A program made the position numbers and the translations under genes. From CATOSP01 sp965237775 (lineage in GTDB: Bacteria; Chloroflexota; Dehalococcoidia; Lucifugimonadales; UBA3495), in NCBI GenBank assembly GCA_965237775.1, contig OZ250155.1, positions 3,472,001-3,536,000 on the forward strand: 64,000 nucleotides of DNA. Direction: 5' to 3'. This document shows, one piece after another, positions 49,412 to 57,964 of this stretch. How positions within the stretch are numbered: position 1 is the first letter of the stretch; each line of letters begins with the position of its first letter. The notes beneath the pieces are model-generated. The model was given only the letters and a program-made list of their open reading frames with translations. It was not told the origin of the DNA and made no database searches.

Positions 49412-50569
49412 ATGGCTGAAGGGCCGTTCACTTCTGAAGGGATATTCCCATCCCACTGGCTGCGCCAGGCCGTGAACTCGGGCCTCATCTCGTCACGCGA
49501 ATATCGGATTCCGGACGAGAGTTTCCAACCGGCGAGCCTCGATCTGCGCCTCGGTCCCAAGGCCTACCGCCTACGGTGCAGCTTCCTCCCTCATGACAAG
49601 TCAGTGGAGGACAAACAGACCGACTTCGTCATGGACGAGATCGATATCCGGGACGGGGCTATCCTGGAGCGGGAACGCCCCTACCTCATCCCCTTGATTG
49701 AAGAACTGCGCCTTCCACCAGACATCCATGCCAAGACCAACCCGCGAAGTTCCACGGGAAGGCTGGACATCTTCACCCGGGTCATCACCGACCACAGCGA
49801 CAGGTTCGACGAAATCAAGCCCGGCTACCACGGCAAGCTATACCTGGAAGTGGCGTCCAGGTCCTTCACCATTTACGTAAAGGAAGGCATATCCCTAAAC
49901 CAACTGCGCCTGTTAAAAGGGGCGTACATTGCATCAAATCGTCCTGAGCAAGCAGGGGATGACCAACCCAACGTCCAGCCAGGCAATCCGGGTGACCCGG
50001 CAGACGTCCGGGCCGCCAATTCGGTGTTTCTTAGCATTGACCTCTCTGGAGACGCCGACAGGGTCGTCGGTTACAAAGCGCGAAGAAACAGCTTCCTGCT
50101 AGACCTTTCCACCGTGGACAAGTACGACGTCGAGGACTTTTGGGAGCCTGTTTTCCGAGAGCGGCAACAGCGGTTGGTGTTGGAGCCGGAGGAATTCTAC
50201 CTGCTTCTCTCCTCGGAGACGGTCACCGTGCCTCCAGGATACGCTGCGGAGATGACGGCCTATGACCCCACCAGCGGGGAGTTGCGGACTCACTATGCCG
50301 GATTCTTCGACCCCGGTTTCGGCTACGACCACCAGGGGCTATCATCCGGCAGCAAGGCAGTCCTGGAAGTCCGGGCCCACGATGTCCCGTTCATGATCGA
50401 GAACCGGCAGAAAGTATGCCGCCTGGAGTTCCAGACCATGGCTGAAGCTCCAGGCGTACTTTACGGCGCGGACGTCGGCTCCTCCTACCAGTATCAGGAG
50501 CTAACGTTGAGCAAGCATTTCAAACGGGCGAATGCACATATCCCAGCGCGACAACTACACCTCTTCTAG
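49412..50569 (+). CDS. 2'-deoxycytidine 5'-triphosphate deaminase, long form
   Basis: A 385-residue protein with two dUTPase/dCTP-deaminase-like jelly-roll halves. Early text SFQPASLDLRLGPKAYRLRC and KTNPRSSTGRLDIFTRVI match DCD active-site regions with Ser-Arg-x-Arg-like SS-T-RLD; the second half repeats the fold (LLSSETVTVPPGYAAEMTAYDPTSGELRTHYAGFFDPGFGYD). This bidomain form converts dCTP to dUTP and occurs in alphaproteobacteria and others; the usual single-domain enzyme is about 190 residues. No thymidylate gene nearby. Confidence 0.82.
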   Translation: MAEGPFTSEGIFPSHWLRQAVNSGLISSREYRIPDESFQPASLDLRLGPKAYRLRCSFLPHDKSVEDKQTDFVMDEIDIRDGAILERERPYLIPLIEELRLPPDIHAKTNPRSSTGRLDIFTRVITDHSDRFDEIKPGYHGKLYLEVASRSFTIYVKEGISLNQLRLLKGAYIASNRPEQAGDDQPNVQPGNPGDPADVRAANSVFLSIDLSGDADRVVGYKARRNSFLLDLSTVDKYDVEDFWEPVFRERQQRLVLEPEEFYLLLSSETVTVPPGYAAEMTAYDPTSGELRTHYAGFFDPGFGYDHQGLSSGSKAVLEVRAHDVPFMIENRQKVCRLEFQTMAEAPGVLYGADVGSSYQYQELTLSKHFKRANAHIPARQLHLF

Positions 50570-50601
50570 GCGTCCCGCCCGCTTGTCTCCGGTTTAGTTG
50601 C

Positions 50602-51834
50602 CTACTTGGGGTCATTCTTCGGGAACAAGTCGGGCAGCGGAATTCCCGGATTGCCCGGTCCGAACCGGTCGTGGGGATTGGGCATTGGCCCCTGAGTTCT
50701 GTTGTGGAACTCCCGGTCCTTGGGCCACTCTCCCAGAGTCAATGGAACGGCGGTCTCGTCCCCATCCCGGACCACGGTCAGGCTGATTTCGTCCCCCGGC
50801 AGGTGCTTGTTCAGCTCGGTTATCAGGTCTGCGACCGTCACAACCGGCACGCCATTCACAGAGACTATGATGTCGCCGCCGCGGGTTGGAGCGCCCTGCT
50901 GATCGGTGCCCGAAGGAATTAGTCCGGAATCCTTGGCGGGGCTGCCGCTCATGATCTGGGTGACGTAGACGCCGCTGTCCACGGGAAGCTCCAGCATCTC
51001 GACTAGCAACGGCTCCAGCGTGGCGGCGCTGATGCCAAGCCACGGGGGCCTGATCTCCCCCTTGGCCTTTAGCCTGGGAAGGAGGTTGTTCAGCGTGTTG
51101 GTTGGCACCGCGAAGCCGATGCTGCCCTGTCCCAGGTTACGAGGCGACCGAATCGGGGAGGAGACCTGAATCGCGGTGTTAATACCCACCACATCCCCAT
51201 CGCGATTTAGAAGCGGTCCGCCGGAATTTCCGGGGTTGATCAGGGCGTCGGTCTGCACCACACCGGAAATGGGGCGGGCGATGTCACTGGTAATCGTGCG
51301 GTCCACACCGCTAATCACCCCCACTGTCACCGAGCCTCCCAGGCCGAAGGGGCTGCCTATGGCGATGGCCAATTGACCCGGCCGCAGGCTGTCCGAATCT
51401 CCCAGGGTTAGCGGAGTGATGTTGGCGACCGCCTCCGGGTCGACCTTAATCAGAGCCAGATCATTGGCCGGGTTGGTGCCGAGAACCTCGGCGTCCACGC
51501 TAGTGCGGTCCTGGAACGACACTCGCACGCGGTCGGCGTTTTGGATCACATGATTATTGGTCACGATGTGACCGTCCATGTCAATCAGGAACCCGGAACC
51601 CGCGCCAAGACGGTTGAAGGAACCCGCTTCCTCCAAGTCCACGTTAATATCCACGACTGCCGAGCTGGTTTCCTCGTAGATTCTCTGCACTAAACCCTCG
51701 TCAAAAAGGGCTGCCGACGCTGGAGGCGTGATCCTGTCCAGTCCAGGACCGAACCAGGCAAACGCGACCACGGCGATTACGGCCATCGAGAGCGAGGTCA
51801 CCGCCAGGGCAAACGATTTAGACAGTCCATTCAT
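50602..51834 (-). CDS. HtrA/DegP-like membrane-anchored serine protease
   Basis: A 410-residue trypsin-like protease with one N-terminal membrane helix (SFALAVTSLSMAVIAVVAFAWFG). The catalytic triad is clear: His in HIVTNNHVIQNAD, Asp in NPANDLALIKVD, Ser in INPGNSGGPLLNRDGDVVG. A PDZ domain (SGVYVTQIMSGSPAKDSGL, GGDIIVSVNGVPV) follows, then a Pro/Asp-rich tail. Degrades misfolded extracytoplasmic proteins. Confidence 0.93.
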   Translation of the reverse strand: MNGLSKSFALAVTSLSMAVIAVVAFAWFGPGLDRITPPASAALFDEGLVQRIYEETSSAVVDINVDLEEAGSFNRLGAGSGFLIDMDGHIVTNNHVIQNADRVRVSFQDRTSVDAEVLGTNPANDLALIKVDPEAVANITPLTLGDSDSLRPGQLAIAIGSPFGLGGSVTVGVISGVDRTITSDIARPISGVVQTDALINPGNSGGPLLNRDGDVVGINTAIQVSSPIRSPRNLGQGSIGFAVPTNTLNNLLPRLKAKGEIRPPWLGISAATLEPLLVEMLELPVDSGVYVTQIMSGSPAKDSGLIPSGTDQQGAPTRGGDIIVSVNGVPVVTVADLITELNKHLPGDEISLTVVRDGDETAVPLTLGEWPKDREFHNRTQGPMPNPHDRFGPGNPGIPLPDLFPKNDPK

Positions 51835-52237
51835 AGTGGCATCATCCTCAGTTTAGGTTGGGGCCAGGGTTCACAAGGGCCCCTTTCTTGGTTCGCTATC
51901 GGACCAGTTGTCCATCCTAATCATTACTCCTCTCGGAGCCGGTTTCGGCTGCCCACCTCCTATTGCTATGTGGGGAAATTCTTCCGATCGCCGGACGGAG
52001 CCTACGCACTCATGATCCACGGCTGTTGCAGCCAGCCGCAAGACCATACCCATCACTGTCCACCCGGGCCCATTCCGCGTGCCTGGAAACTCCCAATAGT
52101 ATATATTATGAATGTACGAGAAAATATGGAGGCCGGTTTCATCACACCCATGGGATTCGCGACCGCCGCACTAAATCAAAGGGCTCGTCTCCCTGGGGAA
52201 GGGGCCGTAAGCTAGAGCGACGCCGCAAGAAGCGAAG
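51835..52237. other. Intergenic region without a supported gene
   Basis: About 400 bp between the divergent-facing starts/ends of htrA and the helicase-loader gene. A short open frame at 51970-52215 (+) has no ribosome site, conserved motifs or codon bias and is probably not coding. AT-rich sequence near 52100 (ATATATTATGAATGTA) could hold the htrA promoter on the minus strand, but no clear hexamers are seen. Confidence 0.5.
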
Positions 52238-53716
52238 CTAACCGTTCCGGGGCGGGTAGCCTCTCCGCCCAGGCGCCCGGCCCCGGGGAGGACTCGGCTG
52301 AGTGGACTGCCCCGGGCTACCCCCTCGCCTCTGATCGCGGTAGTTTGGGGCTTGGATCGGGACCCAGTCGACTATTGTGTCCATCAATCGTGAGGCGATA
52401 CGCGGCTTGGTTCCTTCGAGTTGGTCTATCTCGAAGGACGTGGTGATGATCGTGGGCATCCTCGACTCGTGCCGGAACACCACAATCTGGTAGAGCTTCT
52501 CTTCCGCCCAAGGCGTGCTGGTTTCCGCTCCCAGGTCGTCGAGCACCAGGAGAGGCACCGACTTGATCTGCTCGAAAAGTTCGTCGTAGGCCACCGGGCT
52601 ATCCGGACTGAAGGTGGCCCGCAGGTGGTCCAATAGGCTGGGCACAAAGGCGTAGAACACGGGGCGTTCTCTCCGCAAACTCTCCCCCGCGACCGCCACG
52701 GCCAGATGAGTCTTGCCACAACCATGGGGGCCGGTAAATAGCAGCCAACCCTCCGGATGGTCGGCGAAATTCCTGGCCGCTTCCCTCGCGTGACTCAAGG
52801 ACATTCTGTCCTGAGCCGTCGCATTGCCACCGCCCTGGGGGCTGAAACTCTCGAAGGTCATCCGCTGGAGCATATCCGTGGGGAGGTCTCCGATACCCCG
52901 CGCCAACCGCGTGTTGTATTGGCCCAGGTGGTAAACGGTGGAGATACCCTGTTCGGATTCGATGCGGGTCCGCAGCACTTCGTCCAGCCTCTGCAAGGGC
53001 CCGCGCACGGTGATCACAGTAGGCAATGCGCGGCTAAAACGATGGTTGATGACCTGAAACAGCTTTTCTTTCGCCCAAGCGGTGGAGGGTTGGTTTCCCA
53101 GGTCGTCCAAAACCAACACGGGCACGTTTCGCACCTGCTCGAACAGGTCGTCGTATGAAACGTCACTTTCAGGGGAAAATGTAGCCCGCAGGTGGTCCAT
53201 GAGGTCTGCCACGACGATGAAGAAGGTGGTCTGGCCGCGCTCCACGCACCTGTTGGCCGCGGCGACGGCCAGGTGGGTCTTGCCGCTGCCGCTGGGGCCG
53301 CAAAGTACCACCCAGCCGTTGGGGTCCTCGCTAAACCTGGCAGTGGCCTCGAATGCCTGGCGGAACATGTGCCGGCTAACCGTGTCGGCCAATGGGCCTT
53401 CGGCGCGGGTGTTGGCGAAGTTGATATGGGACAACGGCCCCAGGTTGCTATAGCGGCGTAGCGACTCTATACGCTGGTCCGGGTCCTTCTCTTGTTGGCA
53501 ATGACAGGGAAAGGCCTGGCCGAAGTCCGGGTGTCCCACCCGCACCCGCTTGCTCACCCAGCCGCCCCCGTTGCAGTCTGGGCACCAATCAGTGTCTTGG
53601 CTGTCCGCCTGACCCGTGCCCTGTTCGTTCCCATGGGAGCCGGCCCCGCCGCCGTTGGTACTCCTCAAGGTATCTCTGACGGCTATCCTCCTGAGGATGT
53701 CGCCCAGGCTTTCCAT
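52238..53716 (-). CDS. DnaC/IstB-like helicase-loader ATPase with two tandem AAA+ domains
   Basis: 492 residues from ATG 53716 (MESLGDILRRIAVRD). A zinc-binding segment CPDCNGGGWVSKRVRV...CHC (CxxC, then CxC) is followed by two complete DnaC-like ATPase domains: Walker A GPSGSGKTHLAVAAANRC and Walker B VPVLVLDDLGNQPST, then again GPHGCGKTHLAVAVAGESL and VPLLVLDDLGAETST. Both retain RATFSPxSxVxYDxLFEQ blocks, so the second arose by duplication. Normal DnaC/DnaI has one AAA+ domain. It begins inside the 3' end of the dnaD gene in a different frame and lies in a rplI-dnaB-dnaD operon, consistent with loading DnaB. The C-terminal 30 residues are Arg/Pro-rich. Confidence 0.88.
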   Translation of the reverse strand: MESLGDILRRIAVRDTLRSTNGGGAGSHGNEQGTGQADSQDTDWCPDCNGGGWVSKRVRVGHPDFGQAFPCHCQQEKDPDQRIESLRRYSNLGPLSHINFANTRAEGPLADTVSRHMFRQAFEATARFSEDPNGWVVLCGPSGSGKTHLAVAAANRCVERGQTTFFIVVADLMDHLRATFSPESDVSYDDLFEQVRNVPVLVLDDLGNQPSTAWAKEKLFQVINHRFSRALPTVITVRGPLQRLDEVLRTRIESEQGISTVYHLGQYNTRLARGIGDLPTDMLQRMTFESFSPQGGGNATAQDRMSLSHAREAARNFADHPEGWLLFTGPHGCGKTHLAVAVAGESLRRERPVFYAFVPSLLDHLRATFSPDSPVAYDELFEQIKSVPLLVLDDLGAETSTPWAEEKLYQIVVFRHESRMPTIITTSFEIDQLEGTKPRIASRLMDTIVDWVPIQAPNYRDQRRGGSPGQSTQPSPPRGRAPGRRGYPPRNG

Positions 53717-54350
53717 GGTCCCTTCCCTCCGCCGCCCACCGGCGCAAAATGCCGGAGATGTAGCGCCAACTCCTGCGGTTTTCCCGGACGCAAATGGCGA
53801 AGGCTTCGCGCAGCCATTCCTCCGGGTAGGTCTCTTCAGCGTCCTTAAGCTCTTCGGCAAGCATCGGAGACAACATGCCGATGTTTTCTTCGTAGAGTGT
53901 GAATATATTCGGTTTCGGGGCGAGGTCCGGGTTGAGGTCGTCTCCCGCCTGCAAGCCAGACTCCACTTCTGGAGGGCGCCGGCCTTGCAACTTTTCCAGG
54001 GCGCGGCGGTCATGCTCGGTGTTTAGCAGGTAAAACTCTTGCCCTTCACCTGGCGCCTCGGGCTTGTACCGGAGAAAAATGCCACGCGCCACCGCCAACG
54101 CTAGCCCCCTCTTGACCTCTTGCGCGGCGTCCACCCCCGAGCCTCCCAGGCCTCGCAGCAACGCCCGGTCCCTGGTGAACTCGGACAGAGGAGTCATGCG
54201 CGGCATTCCCCGCTGCCTGTGGCACAGCCAGATGCCCCGGAGCGTGACCTTCAACTCGGCCATGTCCTCGATCTCCTCGAGTAACGGGCCGAATAGCTGA
54301 TTTGGGACAGAGGTGTATGCCGTATCTCGGCTAAAGCCGGAAAAGGCCAT
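53589..54350 (-). CDS. DnaD-like replication protein
   Basis: A 253-residue protein with an N-terminal winged-helix-like region (VPNQLFGPLLEEIEDMAELK, TLRGIWLCHRQRGMPRMTPL) and a DnaD C-terminal-type helical domain NIFTLYEENIGMLSPMLAEELKDAEETYPEEWLREAF with the YxxxxG/W motif (SWRYISGILRRW). In Firmicutes such proteins help recruit DnaB/helicase at the origin or restart. Its 3' end overlaps the helicase-loader start by about 128 bp in another frame. It is 3 bp from dnaB, so co-translated. Confidence 0.85.
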   Translation of the reverse strand: MAFSGFSRDTAYTSVPNQLFGPLLEEIEDMAELKVTLRGIWLCHRQRGMPRMTPLSEFTRDRALLRGLGGSGVDAAQEVKRGLALAVARGIFLRYKPEAPGEGQEFYLLNTEHDRRALEKLQGRRPPEVESGLQAGDDLNPDLAPKPNIFTLYEENIGMLSPMLAEELKDAEETYPEEWLREAFAICVRENRRSWRYISGILRRWAAEGRDHGKPGRHPQEDSRQRYLEEYQRRRGRLPWERTGHGSGGQPRH

Positions 54351-54352
54351 CT

Positions 54353-55717
54353 CTAAAAGTCATCCACCTGGGCCAGGGCGTCGAACCGGACCAAGTTGTC
54401 CTTGAAAAGCAGTCGAAGGCTGCCGGTGGGGCCGTTCCGGTGCTTGGCCACAATAATCTCCGCCACGTTTCGGGGATATTGCCTGCCAGGGAATTGCTGT
54501 TCCCACTCCTCCTCGGTGAAATAGACGTCTTCCCGGTGGATGAACATCACCACATCGGAGTCCTGCTCGATGCTTCCACTATCACGGAGGTCCGAGAGTT
54601 GCGGGCGGTGTCCTGGTCGATTTTCCACCACGCGGCTGAGCTGAGAGCAAGTCAGGAGCGAGATATCCAGATCGCGGGCCATGGCCTTCAGAGACCTGGA
54701 TATCTCGCTGATCTCCTGGACGCGGTTTTCTCCGCCTCTGCTGCGACCCTGGATCAGTTGCAAATAGTCCACCACCAGCAGGTCCAGACCATGCTCCAGC
54801 GACAGCCGCCGCGCCTTGCTGCGCATTTCGATCAGGCTTTGGAAAGGAGTGTCATCGATGAAAACCGGCAGCTCCGACAACCGGCCAATGGAGTCGATGA
54901 TCCGCTGTTCTTCGGCCTCGGTGTAGAGGCCCAAGCGGAGGCGGTGGGAGTCGATTTCGGCGTCGGCGGCCAGGATGCGCAACGCCAACTGCTCCCGGCT
55001 CATCTCCAGGCTAAACACACCGACCACCCCCCCGGCATTGGCGGCGTTGATGGAAACATTCAGCGCCAGGGCGCTTTTGCCGGTGGCTGGCCGCGCCCCG
55101 AGGATTATCAGGTCCGAGCGCTGCAGTCCGCCCAAAAGCTCGTCCATCTCGTTGTAACCGGTGAGGATGGGACCCCTGGATTGGAGGTCTGGCTCGACGA
55201 TGGCGGCGCGGTCTTGGAGGTATTGGTCGTAGATGGCACGGAGTGGAATGAAGCCGCGCTGGGACTGGCCCGTTCTAACACCAAACAGCACGTCCTCCGC
55301 CTGGCGAAGGGTGGCGTCGACGTCATCGGTGTCCTCGTAGCCAATGGCGGAGATGCGGGAAGCCGCGTCGATGAGCTTCCGCATGATGGAAGTTCTGGAG
55401 ATGAGCTGGGCGTAATGCTCGGAGTGGACCGAGGTAGGCGTAACCGAGACCAGGTGGCTCAGATAACCCATGCCGCCCACCAACTCCAACTGGTTGGTGC
55501 GGCTCAGCTCCCTGGCCAGCGTGACCTGGTCTATCGCTTCGTCGCGTTCAAAGAGGGCCTGGCAGGCCGCGAAACAGGCCTGATTCTTCTCCCGGTAAAA
55601 GTCCTCCGGCTTCACCAGGTGAGCCACGCGGGAGAAACAGTCCCCGTCGATCAGGAGAGACCCTACTATTGCTTCTTCGGCTTCAAGATCGTGGGGGAGA
55701 AGTTTCTCCGCGTACAT
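54353..55717 (-). CDS. dnaB: Replicative DNA helicase DnaB
   Basis: A 454-residue helicase. N-terminal DnaB_N (LPHDLEAEEAIVGSLLIDGDC), RecA-like C-domain with Walker A GARPATGKSALALNVSINAA, Walker B DLLVVDYLQLIQGR, and the motif GSIEQDSDVVMFIHRED. No intein is present. It follows rplI with a few base pairs of spacing, the classical rplI-dnaB order. Confidence 0.96.
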   Translation of the reverse strand: MYAEKLLPHDLEAEEAIVGSLLIDGDCFSRVAHLVKPEDFYREKNQACFAACQALFERDEAIDQVTLARELSRTNQLELVGGMGYLSHLVSVTPTSVHSEHYAQLISRTSIMRKLIDAASRISAIGYEDTDDVDATLRQAEDVLFGVRTGQSQRGFIPLRAIYDQYLQDRAAIVEPDLQSRGPILTGYNEMDELLGGLQRSDLIILGARPATGKSALALNVSINAANAGGVVGVFSLEMSREQLALRILAADAEIDSHRLRLGLYTEAEEQRIIDSIGRLSELPVFIDDTPFQSLIEMRSKARRLSLEHGLDLLVVDYLQLIQGRSRGGENRVQEISEISRSLKAMARDLDISLLTCSQLSRVVENRPGHRPQLSDLRDSGSIEQDSDVVMFIHREDVYFTEEEWEQQFPGRQYPRNVAEIIVAKHRNGPTGSLRLLFKDNLVRFDALAQVDDF

Positions 55718-55721
55718 TCAG

Positions 55722-56171
55722 CTACTCTTCCACCTCAGCGGTGATATTGATGGTCGCCTCGATTTCGTTGGACAGCCTCAACACCACCTGGTACTCACCC
55801 GGTTCCCGGATCGGCTCTCCGGCCTCCACCAGACGGCGATCGATCTCCCGCCCGACGGCATTGCTAAGCTCGGTGGCGATCATCGCCCCGCTGATGGTCC
55901 CGTAATAGCGTCCCATCGGGGTAACGCGGGCCTCGACGGATATGCTCGTCCCTTCAAGCAACTCGGCAAGCTCGCTGAGCTCTTCGGTCTCCCGGATGCG
56001 GACCTGGTCGCCCGCGGCCTTGATCTTGTGCAGGCGCTTCAAGACCTCCGGGGTGGCCATCTCCGCCAGACCCTTGGGGACCAGGTAGTTGCGGGCGTAA
56101 CCGTCGGCAACCCTCTTGATCTCCCCCGCGCGGGCCTGATTGACTACGTCTTGTATGAACACTACTTCCAT
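55722..56171 (-). CDS. rplI: 50S ribosomal protein L9
   Basis: 149 residues from ATG 56171 (MEVVFIQDVVNQARAGEIKRVADGYARNYLVPKGLA), the conserved L9 N-terminal domain; the C-terminal globular domain (VEARVTPMGRYYGTISGAMIATEL, EPGEYQVVLRLSNEIEATINI) follows the long helix. The frame also starts at 56183, but L9 begins immediately before the IQDV strand. Promoter likely at 56209-56214. Confidence 0.93.
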   Translation of the reverse strand: MEVVFIQDVVNQARAGEIKRVADGYARNYLVPKGLAEMATPEVLKRLHKIKAAGDQVRIRETEELSELAELLEGTSISVEARVTPMGRYYGTISGAMIATELSNAVGREIDRRLVEAGEPIREPGEYQVVLRLSNEIEATINITAEVEE

Positions 56172-56208
56172 GTCGCTTGTCATCCTTGGTCAAATATTGG
56201 GTCTACCC

Positions 56209-56214
56209 ATTATA
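56209..56214 (-). promoter_or_regulatory. -10 hexamer for the rplI-dnaB operon
   Basis: TATAAT on the minus strand 38 bp upstream of the L9 start. The -35 is weak. The rest of the interval to 56522 shows no gene. Confidence 0.4.
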
Positions 56215-56522
56215 AGCCCACTACCTCCAACCTGAAACCAGCGATTTTCATGTTCATCACCCATTCCACCACAGGAGACCGCCGCCAGACATCCGTATCT
56301 GAGGCCGAGACGCACCCAAAATAGCCCATCCAGCCAAGGTTATGTCAAGGGGAAATTCTGGAAATCGACCCGCCCGATTTCCGCCTGTCGCGGACCAAAT
56401 AGGGCTGTTTCATGCGCACCGCAGGCCAGGGTCCCACTGAGATTGACGCCCCACCAGCGTCCCTACTAGAATCGGCCCACTAATATACCGGCGGCTGGCC
56501 TTGCCGGTGATGGAGGGATGCC

Positions 56523-57191
56523 TTGAGCTTTTCCGAAGACATTGAGAAGAGGGCGTTGCCCGTGCGCCAGGCGATCCTGGGTCATCCTTTCGTCACCGGT
56601 ATCGGAGACGGCAACCTGCCGGTGGAAAAGTTCAAGTACTGGGTATCCCAGGACTACGTGTACCTCATCGACTACAGCCGGGTCCTCGCCCTGGCATCGG
56701 CGCGCGCGCCCGACCTGGAAACGATGGGTTGGTTTGCCCGTCTGCTGGATGAGACGCTTAACACGGAGATGGAGTTGCACCGCGGATATTGCGCGGAATT
56801 CGGCATCTCCAGGGAGGAGTTGGAGGCTACCCGCGCCGCGCCGACAACCGTGGGGTATACCAGCTTTCTTCTGAGCGTAGCCCACCAGGGCAGCTTCGAG
56901 GCGTTGGTGGCGTCGCTGCTTCCATGCCAGTGGGGCTTCTGGGAGGTGGGGGAACGGTTGGCAGTGCAGGGGGAGCCGAAACACGCGCCCCTCTACTGTC
57001 AGTGGATCCAGATGTACACCTCCCCCGAGTTCGCCCAACTAGCGAGGACTATCCGGGAGATGGCCGACCGCCTGGCCGAACGCGCCGGCCCGGACGAGGT
57101 GGCGGCTATGGGAGAAGCCTACGTCACCAGTCTACGCTTCGAACACCGGTTCTGGGAGATGGCCTACACCCTGGAAGACTGGACGGCCTGA
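56523..57191 (+). CDS. TenA/thiaminase II-family protein
   Basis: A 222-residue helical protein from a TTG start with GGAGGGA 6 bp upstream. ALPVRQAILGHPFVTGIGDGNLPVEKFKYWVSQDYVYLIDYSRVLA is the TenA opening, and RFEHRFWEMAYTLEDW the conserved end. TenA proteins hydrolyse aminopyrimidines in thiamin salvage; eukaryote-like TenA members keep a Glu/Cys pair. The Cys in RGYCAEFG may be the catalytic one seen in TenA-C proteins. No thiamin genes are adjacent. Confidence 0.87.
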   Translation: MSFSEDIEKRALPVRQAILGHPFVTGIGDGNLPVEKFKYWVSQDYVYLIDYSRVLALASARAPDLETMGWFARLLDETLNTEMELHRGYCAEFGISREELEATRAAPTTVGYTSFLLSVAHQGSFEALVASLLPCQWGFWEVGERLAVQGEPKHAPLYCQWIQMYTSPEFAQLARTIREMADRLAERAGPDEVAAMGEAYVTSLRFEHRFWEMAYTLEDWTA

Positions 57192-57268
57192 GCGCGCATG
57201 TATGAGTGACGCTCAAGGCAAGGACGCAAAGCGTACAATAGGTGTACACGCACGGATCGCATGGAGAA

Positions 57269-57523
57269 ATGATGGGTAGCTACCGGCTGGAAGACGACCC
57301 GCATTACCAGGATGTTCTCTTCTTCGAGACGCACCATGAGGAACTTCTGCAGCAGTATCCCGAAAAATGGATCGCTATTCTCGGCCAAAAGGTTATAGCT
57401 TCGGCCGATGACGAATTCGGCCTGATACCTAGACTCAGGGAATACGGCATCCCACCCGGCAGCGGCGCACTAAGGCGTCACCTGACCCGTAAGCCTGACA
57501 TCTGGATATTCCCGCATCTATGA
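57269..57523 (+). CDS. DUF5678-like small protein
   Basis: 84 residues from ATG 57269 (GGAGA upstream; ATG 57272 equally possible). LLQQYPEKWIAILGQKVIASADDEF is the DUF5678 core (a short W-V-A/I-xxGxxVxxxD motif). DUF5678 genes typically precede clan-AA protease genes, and here its stop overlaps that gene's start by ATGA. Function unknown, perhaps a partner or substrate anchor. Confidence 0.75.
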   Translation: MMGSYRLEDDPHYQDVLFFETHHEELLQQYPEKWIAILGQKVIASADDEFGLIPRLREYGIPPGSGALRRHLTRKPDIWIFPHL

Positions 57524-57954
57524 TACAGGGGTATTTCGTCACCATCGGCACTACTCGCCGTCCCTATATCCAATGTAGCTTCGAGTTTCCCGGTCACCCA
57601 GACCTACACACTACGTACGTCGAACTTCTTGTAGACACTGGAGCCGATGTGACCTTGCTATCTCCGATTGATGCCGAGGACATGGGGTTGCATTTGTCGA
57701 CGCTCGACATAGGCCCAAGTAGCGCCGGGGTTGGAGGCGAAATATCGACCAGGGTAGTGGAGGCTCGCCTCAACGTCCAAGGCTACTCGACATCCCTTCC
57801 GTTGCACATCCCCGACATTAATCATCCGGTCCGGTCTCTTCTGGGACGTGACTTCATGCGTGATTTCGCCCTGTTCATGGAGGAACGCACGGGGCGGGTC
57901 CTTCTGTTGGACCAGGATGACTTAGAAAGCTTCGGAATTCCACCCCTTTCCTGA
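57520..57954 (+). CDS. Retropepsin-like (clan AA) aspartic protease
   Basis: A 144-residue single-domain aspartic protease with catalytic LLVDTGADVTLLSP (D-T-G), the loop GVGGEISTRVVEARLNVQG and RSLLGRDFMRDFALFMEERTG (LLGRD hallmark). Overlaps the DUF5678 gene by 4 bp. Together with the copies at 5239 and 63637 it shows this family has spread in the genome. Possibly a mobile or toxin-antitoxin-like pair with DUF5678. Confidence 0.8.
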   Translation: MIQGYFVTIGTTRRPYIQCSFEFPGHPDLHTTYVELLVDTGADVTLLSPIDAEDMGLHLSTLDIGPSSAGVGGEISTRVVEARLNVQGYSTSLPLHIPDINHPVRSLLGRDFMRDFALFMEERTGRVLLLDQDDLESFGIPPLS

Positions 57955-57964
57955 AGAACTCCTG

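Noticed and set aside
51970..52215. 81-codon plus-strand frame in the htrA upstream region
   Set aside because: No ribosome site, no similarity to known domains, and no codon bias; kept as intergenic.
54440..55744. A 434-codon plus-strand open frame opposite dnaB
   Set aside because: Antisense of the conserved helicase; no motifs.
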